In this document: piece by piece, positions 6,962 to 11,369 of the stretch
Layout of the letters: the number at the start of each line of letters is the position of its first letter
Numbering within the stretch: position 1 is the stretch's first letter
NCBI GenBank assembly: GCA_913054425.1
Contig: CAJXJG010000041.1
Location: 1-11,369 of the forward strand
Length of the DNA: 11,369 nt
Source: an uncultured Fidelibacterota bacterium
GTDB lineage: Bacteria > Fidelibacterota > Marinisomatia > Marinisomatales > UBA8229
Direction: 5' to 3'
Notes under the pieces: generated by a model
Told to the model about the DNA's origin: nothing
The model's input: only the letters and a program-made list of their open reading frames with translations
Databases searched by the model: none
Program-made: the position numbers and the translations under genes

Positions 6962-9061
6962 ATGGATAAAGTGAAAAAACTCACCTCAACAATTTTTATT
7001 ATTCTTTTGTTTAGTTCGCAAATAATGTATGCTGGTACCTTTAAATGGATTCGGATCGGAAACGTAGAAATGAAGGTTGTTGATAATACCGATCAAGATC
7101 AACTGGCTGGTTCACGAGCAGTTTATTACTATTATGACAATTACAAAACTTTTCATCTGTACAACGCCGGCTGGCATTTGGGTACAGTAGATTGGGTTGA
7201 TGAGACTGGAACCAACTGGCCGGTTAAGGTTGTTGGTACGGCGACAGCTGGAGCCAATGAAAATATTACAATGCCTATTGCTGATGATGCAGGTATTACC
7301 TTGAAACAGTATGTGCGATATGCCCCCCCTACAATTAAAGTTAATGATGAAATATTAAATGATCCTTTTCCTTTAGCCGGTGATGAAGTGAATCCTGATA
7401 AAATTCCTGGCACTGCAGATTTGATGATGGAATCAACTGTCAATACAATAATGGGTGTTACACTTAAACAGAAGGTACTGGCATGGAGCAGTGCTGATTA
7501 TGATGACTTTATTATATATGACTGGACATTTATTAATAATGGCAATACTGATGATGATCCTGAAATAGAATTACCTGGTCAAAATTTGGAAGATGTCTAT
7601 TTTATGCGCATGAATAACTTTTATTCACCTGGTAGAGGTTCACCTTGGTACAGTACTTATGGTGAACAAATTGGAGATTCTCTACGTATTATGTATGGTT
7701 ATCCAGCTCGAGGACCAGATTCTGATTATGATGATTTTGGTGATCCTGATAAAAGTAAAGATTTTATTAATCGACCATTTTATGTTGGCGAAGCATTTTT
7801 GCACGCTGATAAATCCGCATCAGATAAATCTGATGATATTACCCAACCCCGAATGACAGGTGTTCAAAGTGTTGAAATATTTTGGCTAAAATTTGAAGCT
7901 TCAAGCCATAGCGCTAGTGAACTTCAAAATTTATATGAAGTTCTTCAATATGGGTTTGGAGGACCACTTTTTAATTTTGAATACCAGACAGATAACGTTT
8001 ATGAAAATACATTTCATTCATATAGGATGGATGAGGAAGGATATAAATTTCCCAAAGATTTTCCATGGTGGAATTGGCGCGCAATAGCACATACTTCATC
8101 AGGTCCGTATGATCTGGCCTTCGGAGACAGTATCCGGTTTGTTTATGCTTTTGTAATGGGAACTATCTCACCTGCAAAAGGACGGGAAATTGGACGCGCA
8201 TGGAACAATGGGACAGCCACATGGGACGGTGAAAATAATCTGCCTCCTCAATATATTCAACATCCAGATTTGTATGATAATGATAACGACTATGCGAAAG
8301 ATTGCTGGATAGCGACTGGAAAAGATTCATTGATTAAAAATGCTTGGGCTGCTCAATATGCTGTTCAAAATAATTATGAACTCCCAGTACCACCCAGAGC
8401 ACCCTCAATTGATGTTAAAGGACTACCGGATTATATCCAGATCAATTGGGGAACAGAATCTGAAGATGCTAGCGATTTCTCTGGTTATAGAGTCTATAGA
8501 AGCACAGGAAGTCCAGATTCCTCCTTTACTAAAATTTTTGAATGCGGAGATAATTTGGGAGTTTCTTTAACTCATACTTTTAATGATACAACTGCACAAC
8601 GAAGCGTAGCTTATTTCTATTATGTGACTGCATTTGATGATGGATTATCAAATGCACCCAGTCCTAACGGACAGATACGCAGTCTTGAAAGCGGTTGGAA
8701 TATAAATCGAACACGTGCAGCAGCATACCGATCTCGTCCAGCGGGCACATTGGAATCAATTCGGGTAGTCCCTAACCCTCTTAATGTAAATGCCAACAAT
8801 TTTCCAGGAGAGCCTAATAAGATCGTTTTCATGGATATACCTGCTTACTGCACAATCAAAATCTACACTGAGGGCGGAGATTTAGTAAAAACTATTGAAC
8901 ATGACTCCGGATCAGGAGATGAAATTTGGGGTGGAAATATTCTCGATTTACAAACTGTTTCAGATAGCGGTCAACTTCTCGTAAGTGGAATTTATATCGC
9001 TCATATTACTGATAATGAATCTCACGATACAGCCATAACTAAATTTGTTATTATTAGATAA
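6962..9061 (+). CDS. Secreted protein with fibronectin type III domain and T9SS type A-like C-terminal sorting domain
   Basis: This complete 699-residue protein has a signal peptide (basic MDKVKK, hydrophobic 9-22, cleavage likely after MYA at 24). Residues 25-470 form a large region I cannot assign to a named domain. It is rich in aromatic and acidic residues (YYYYDNY, DSDYDDFGDPD, FPWWNWR) and includes VLAWSSADYDDFIIYDWTFINNGN. Residues about 478-575 are a fibronectin type III-like domain (IQINWG, SGYRVYRST, AYFYYVTAFD). Residues about 598-699 match a type IX secretion type A C-terminal domain: VVPNPLNV, IKIYTEGGDLVKTI, EIWGG, SGIYIAHI, TKFVIIR. It is therefore expected to cross the outer membrane and be released or anchored at the surface. 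The gene follows the receptor by 19 bp and precedes a PorV/PorQ-family gene, all probably one transcript. Similar long proteins beside TonB receptors occur in uncultured FCB genomes as far as I recall. Function is unknown. Confidence 0.82.
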   Translation: MDKVKKLTSTIFIILLFSSQIMYAGTFKWIRIGNVEMKVVDNTDQDQLAGSRAVYYYYDNYKTFHLYNAGWHLGTVDWVDETGTNWPVKVVGTATAGANENITMPIADDAGITLKQYVRYAPPTIKVNDEILNDPFPLAGDEVNPDKIPGTADLMMESTVNTIMGVTLKQKVLAWSSADYDDFIIYDWTFINNGNTDDDPEIELPGQNLEDVYFMRMNNFYSPGRGSPWYSTYGEQIGDSLRIMYGYPARGPDSDYDDFGDPDKSKDFINRPFYVGEAFLHADKSASDKSDDITQPRMTGVQSVEIFWLKFEASSHSASELQNLYEVLQYGFGGPLFNFEYQTDNVYENTFHSYRMDEEGYKFPKDFPWWNWRAIAHTSSGPYDLAFGDSIRFVYAFVMGTISPAKGREIGRAWNNGTATWDGENNLPPQYIQHPDLYDNDNDYAKDCWIATGKDSLIKNAWAAQYAVQNNYELPVPPRAPSIDVKGLPDYIQINWGTESEDASDFSGYRVYRSTGSPDSSFTKIFECGDNLGVSLTHTFNDTTAQRSVAYFYYVTAFDDGLSNAPSPNGQIRSLESGWNINRTRAAAYRSRPAGTLESIRVVPNPLNVNANNFPGEPNKIVFMDIPAYCTIKIYTEGGDLVKTIEHDSGSGDEIWGGNILDLQTVSDSGQLLVSGIYIAHITDNESHDTAITKFVIIR

Positions 9062-9098
9062 GAAAATTCATGGTAGTTTTTTTCAAACTAACAAGATT

Positions 9099-10091
9099 AT
9101 GATTACTAAAATTAGAATTTTTATTCTCGCAATATTTTTATTGGGCCCAACCAATACAAAATTGAGTGCTGAAATAAAAAAAGTTGCCCAATCAGGATAT
9201 CAGTTCTTAAAAATTGATGCCGATGCACGCGCGGCAGCTATGGGTGGAGCTTTTACTATTCTTGGTAGAGGTGCAAGTTCCATGTTTTATAATCCTGCAG
9301 GATTGACAGAACAGCATGGTGATATCGACTTTTTCAGTACCCAAACAAAGTGGCTTGCTGATATTAGCTATTTTACATTAGGCATCACAAAGAAACTGGG
9401 AAATATAGGAGTAATAGGATTCAGTATGCATGCATCTGATTATGGGGAAATAATTGGAACACAAGTTGCTGATAATACTGATGGTTTTGTGGAAACAGGC
9501 AACGTTGAAGTAGAAGCTTCAGCAATGGGGATTTCCTTTGCAAAAAGTTTAACTGATCGGTTTGCTGTTGGTGGTCAAGTAAAATTTGTAAGTCAGAACC
9601 TTGGAAAAACCTTGATGCCCGACGGCGCAGAAAAGTCAAATAAAACCGATGGCCTTGCTTATGATTTTGGCACTATTTACTACCCAGGTATCAAAAGTTT
9701 CCGATTTGGAATGGGTGTCAGGAATTTTTCGAAGAATTTTAAATATGAAGATGATTCATTCCCTTTACCTCTTACTTTTACAATTGGAGTAGCAATGGAT
9801 ATTATGGACTTTTTTGGAAATTTTGGGGAAAAAAATAATTTGCTTTTTGAAGTGGACGCAGTCCACCCTATAGACTATACTGAACGTGTAAATATTGGTT
9901 TTGAATATGGATACAATAAAATGCTTTTCTTACGTGGTGGTTACAAATTTAATCATGATACAGAGGGCCTATCATTAGGTGTAGGATTTTCATTACAGTT
10001 GTTAGGTTTTATGACAAATTTGAGCTACTCGTTCAATGACGCTGGAGATTTTTCTCCTGTGAACAGAATTTCTGTAGGTGTTTCATTATAA
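9099..10091 (+). CDS. PorV/PorQ-family outer-membrane beta-barrel protein
   Basis: I choose the ATG at 9099, giving 330 residues. The same frame is open back to a TTG at 9045, but starting at 9099 places a clean signal peptide first (MITKIRIFILAIFLLG, cleavage likely after LSA at 24) and avoids overlapping the preceding gene. The mature N-terminus carries the family signature: SGYQFLKIDADARAAAMGGAF at about 32-52, then GASSMFYNPAGL at 58-69. Alternating-hydrophobicity strands continue to the end (RISVGVSL). The fold is FadL-like. In Porphyromonas and Flavobacterium, PorV shuttles T9SS cargo from the translocon to the attachment complex, while other family members have no known role. Its position right after a gene with a T9SS sorting domain hints at a cargo-specific partner, which is inference. 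No GC-rich terminator follows. Confidence 0.87.
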   Translation: MITKIRIFILAIFLLGPTNTKLSAEIKKVAQSGYQFLKIDADARAAAMGGAFTILGRGASSMFYNPAGLTEQHGDIDFFSTQTKWLADISYFTLGITKKLGNIGVIGFSMHASDYGEIIGTQVADNTDGFVETGNVEVEASAMGISFAKSLTDRFAVGGQVKFVSQNLGKTLMPDGAEKSNKTDGLAYDFGTIYYPGIKSFRFGMGVRNFSKNFKYEDDSFPLPLTFTIGVAMDIMDFFGNFGEKNNLLFEVDAVHPIDYTERVNIGFEYGYNKMLFLRGGYKFNHDTEGLSLGVGFSLQLLGFMTNLSYSFNDAGDFSPVNRISVGVSL

Positions 10092-10289
10092 AAAACTGTT
10101 TCAGAAGTTTAAAAAACATGACAATTATATTAAACAAGTATATTTCTTAATTAACAAAAAAAGTAATGCTGTTAAAATAAATGCAGAAAATGGTTTTTGA
10201 TAGATGCGTTTTCACTTAAAACTAATGTGGAAAACCTATATAACATTTTAACGAATCAAATCAATTTTTCTATATAATATAGATCAAAA
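10092..10289 (+). promoter_or_regulatory. 198-bp AT-rich intergenic region before the LacI-family gene
   Basis: I see no gene or GC-rich hairpin here. The perfect odd palindrome TCTATATAATATAGA at 10269-10283 contains a TATAAT hexamer (10273-10278) ending 11 bp before the ATG, so a transcript using it would have a leader of only a few bases. No -35 match is found at the usual spacing. CGTTTTC at 10207-10213 resembles one half of the operator found at 2491-2502, but its left half is not conserved. An autoregulatory site is possible but unproven. Confidence 0.35.
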
Positions 10290-11324
10290 ATGATAAATAA
10301 TCCGACTCTTAAAGATATTGCACAAAAGCTTGGACTATCCATTTCTACCGTGTCACGTGCATTACAGAACCATCCTGATATAAATAAGAATACAATAGCA
10401 CAGATCAGAAAGTTAGCAAAGGAAATAGGGTATTTTCCAGATGCACTTGCCATAAGTCTGAAAAAGAAAAAAACTCATACGATTGGTGTCATTGTACCAG
10501 AAATATCCCACTTCTTTTTCTCATCTGTAATAGACGGTATTGAGGAGATAACCTATAAAGATGGTTATACAATTCTTGTAACTAAATCAAATGAAAATCT
10601 GGAACGAGAAATCCTTAATATGGAAAGTCTTATTTCTAATCGTGTTGCTGGTGTTATCGCATCAATCAGTCAGTCAACAGTGGATGGATCACACTTCAAT
10701 CGGGTCATCGCCAGAGGAACCCCTCTCGTTCTTTTTGACCGTGTACTTGAGGACCTTGAGGTTTCTAAAGTAATAAGCAATGATTATGAAAACGTTTATG
10801 AAACAGTAAATCATCTCATTGAATCGGGATTTCGACATATTGCTCACTTGGCGGGTCCGCCTCACTTGAACATTACAAAAAACCGTTTAGAAGGATATAA
10901 AAAAGCTCTCATTGATAATGGGTTAGAAGTTATGGATGAGATGATCATCCATGTCAATTTGAATGAAAAAGGTGGATATGAAGGTGCAAAATCATTATTA
11001 AAATGTTTACCAAGGCTCGATGCCATATGTTGTGTAAACGATCCTGTAGCAGTGGGTGTTTATCAACAGCTCAAAAAAGCTGAATTAACAATACCCGATG
11101 ATGTTGGAGTAACGGGATTTAGCAATGATCCTATAACCAAAATGATCAGTCCAACAATGACTACAGTTGATCAGCATGGGTATAAAATGGGCCGGAAAGC
11201 TGCTGAAATTTTACTTGATCAAATCAATAATGAAAAATCGAAAACTATAAATCAAACATTTACAATTAAAAGCGAACTTATAATTCGTAATTCATCAGTA
11301 CGAAAAATTTTGGCTGTGAATTAA
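10290..11324 (+). CDS. LacI-family transcriptional regulator
   Basis: This complete 344-residue cytoplasmic DNA-binding protein carries the N-terminal LacI helix-turn-helix at about 6-26 (TLKDIAQKLGLSISTVSRAL). The helical extension and hinge helix follow (IGYFPDALAISL, hinge leucine L57). A periplasmic-binding-protein-like effector domain spans about 63-335, with the usual signatures IGVIVPEISHFFFSSVIDGIE, KNRLEGYKKAL at 197-207, CVNDPVAVG at 248-256, and DDVGVTGFSND followed by SPTMTTVDQ. Members bind CpG-centred palindromes and respond to sugars, nucleobases or related small molecules. The best target in view is the palindrome at 2491-2502 in front of the lipoprotein gene, some 7.8 kb upstream at the start of the same cluster. 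It follows the PorV-like gene after 198 bp and may be transcribed separately. Its effector, presumably the imported ligand or a breakdown product, cannot be told from sequence. Repression is more likely than activation given the operator position. Confidence 0.93.
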   Translation: MINNPTLKDIAQKLGLSISTVSRALQNHPDINKNTIAQIRKLAKEIGYFPDALAISLKKKKTHTIGVIVPEISHFFFSSVIDGIEEITYKDGYTILVTKSNENLEREILNMESLISNRVAGVIASISQSTVDGSHFNRVIARGTPLVLFDRVLEDLEVSKVISNDYENVYETVNHLIESGFRHIAHLAGPPHLNITKNRLEGYKKALIDNGLEVMDEMIIHVNLNEKGGYEGAKSLLKCLPRLDAICCVNDPVAVGVYQQLKKAELTIPDDVGVTGFSNDPITKMISPTMTTVDQHGYKMGRKAAEILLDQINNEKSKTINQTFTIKSELIIRNSSVRKILAVN

Positions 11325-11369
11325 ATACCGACACGCTATTTTTGAAAGAGCAGTAAGCGGTAGGTTTTG

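Noticed and set aside
9045..9098. TTG start giving an 18-residue N-terminal extension to the PorV-like protein
   Set aside because: The extension (MLLLDKKIHGSFFQTNKI) would bury the signal peptide and overlap the preceding stop codon. The ATG at 9099 gives a typical exported-protein N-terminus.
10092..10120. Possible hairpin after the PorV-like gene (AAACT ... AGTTT)
   Set aside because: The stem is short and purely AT-rich apart from one pair and lacks a following T-run on the plus strand, so it is not an intrinsic terminator.
10790..10797. AAACGTTT palindrome inside the LacI-family gene (also AAACGTTT at 679-686 in the lyase gene)
   Set aside because: Only the 8-bp core is present, without the flanking GC/GC of the main site. 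Both lie deep in coding sequence, so chance or codon use explains them.
11328..11362. TACCG ... CGGTA inverted repeat followed by TTTT after the LacI-family gene
   Set aside because: The 5-bp stem with a loop of about 25 nt is too weak for a terminator call, and the window ends immediately after it.

Overview
The window looks like chromosomal DNA of an uncultured-type, AT-rich, Gram-negative bacterium of the FCB group (Fibrobacterota-Chlorobiota-Bacteroidota). The gene content suggests a lineage such as Neomarinimicrobiota (SAR406), Ignavibacteriota or Calditrichota. The grounds are a TonB-dependent receptor with an N-terminal carboxypeptidase-regulatory-like domain, a secreted protein ending in a type IX secretion (T9SS) type A-like sorting domain, a PorV/PorQ-family barrel, a lipoprotein with an acidic run after the lipid cysteine, and weak Shine-Dalgarno sequences. 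The lineage call is inference, since no rRNA or other phylogenetic marker is present.

Left part (8-2264, minus strand): a two-gene operon whose reading frames overlap by 14 bp. The upstream gene encodes an APH/choline-kinase-fold small-molecule kinase and the downstream gene a class III PLP enzyme closely resembling the AGXT2L ammoniophospholyases. Together they would phosphorylate an amino-alcohol (hydroxylysine, ethanolamine or a relative) and then eliminate phosphate and ammonia to give an aldehyde.

Middle (2265-2544): a 280-bp divergent intergenic region. It holds a perfect 12-bp palindrome, GCAAACGTTTGC, a textbook LacI/PurR-type operator with a central CpG, between a plausible promoter and the lipoprotein gene. 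It also holds a long, imperfect inverted repeat whose one arm covers the kinase start codon.

Right part (2545-11324, plus strand): five co-directional genes. They encode a TIG plus six-bladed-propeller outer-membrane lipoprotein, a 1024-aa TonB-dependent receptor, a 699-aa secreted protein with a fibronectin III domain and T9SS-type C-terminus, a PorV/PorQ-family barrel, and a LacI-family regulator. A strong intrinsic terminator separates the lipoprotein gene from the receptor gene. The receptor, cargo and PorV-like genes are tightly spaced. I read the block as an envelope nutrient-acquisition locus without a SusD homologue or any catabolic enzyme in view. The LacI-type protein probably controls it through the operator at 2491-2502. 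The ligand is not evident from sequence. There are no RNA genes, insertion sequences or CRISPR arrays, and no gene-free stretch exceeds 300 bp.
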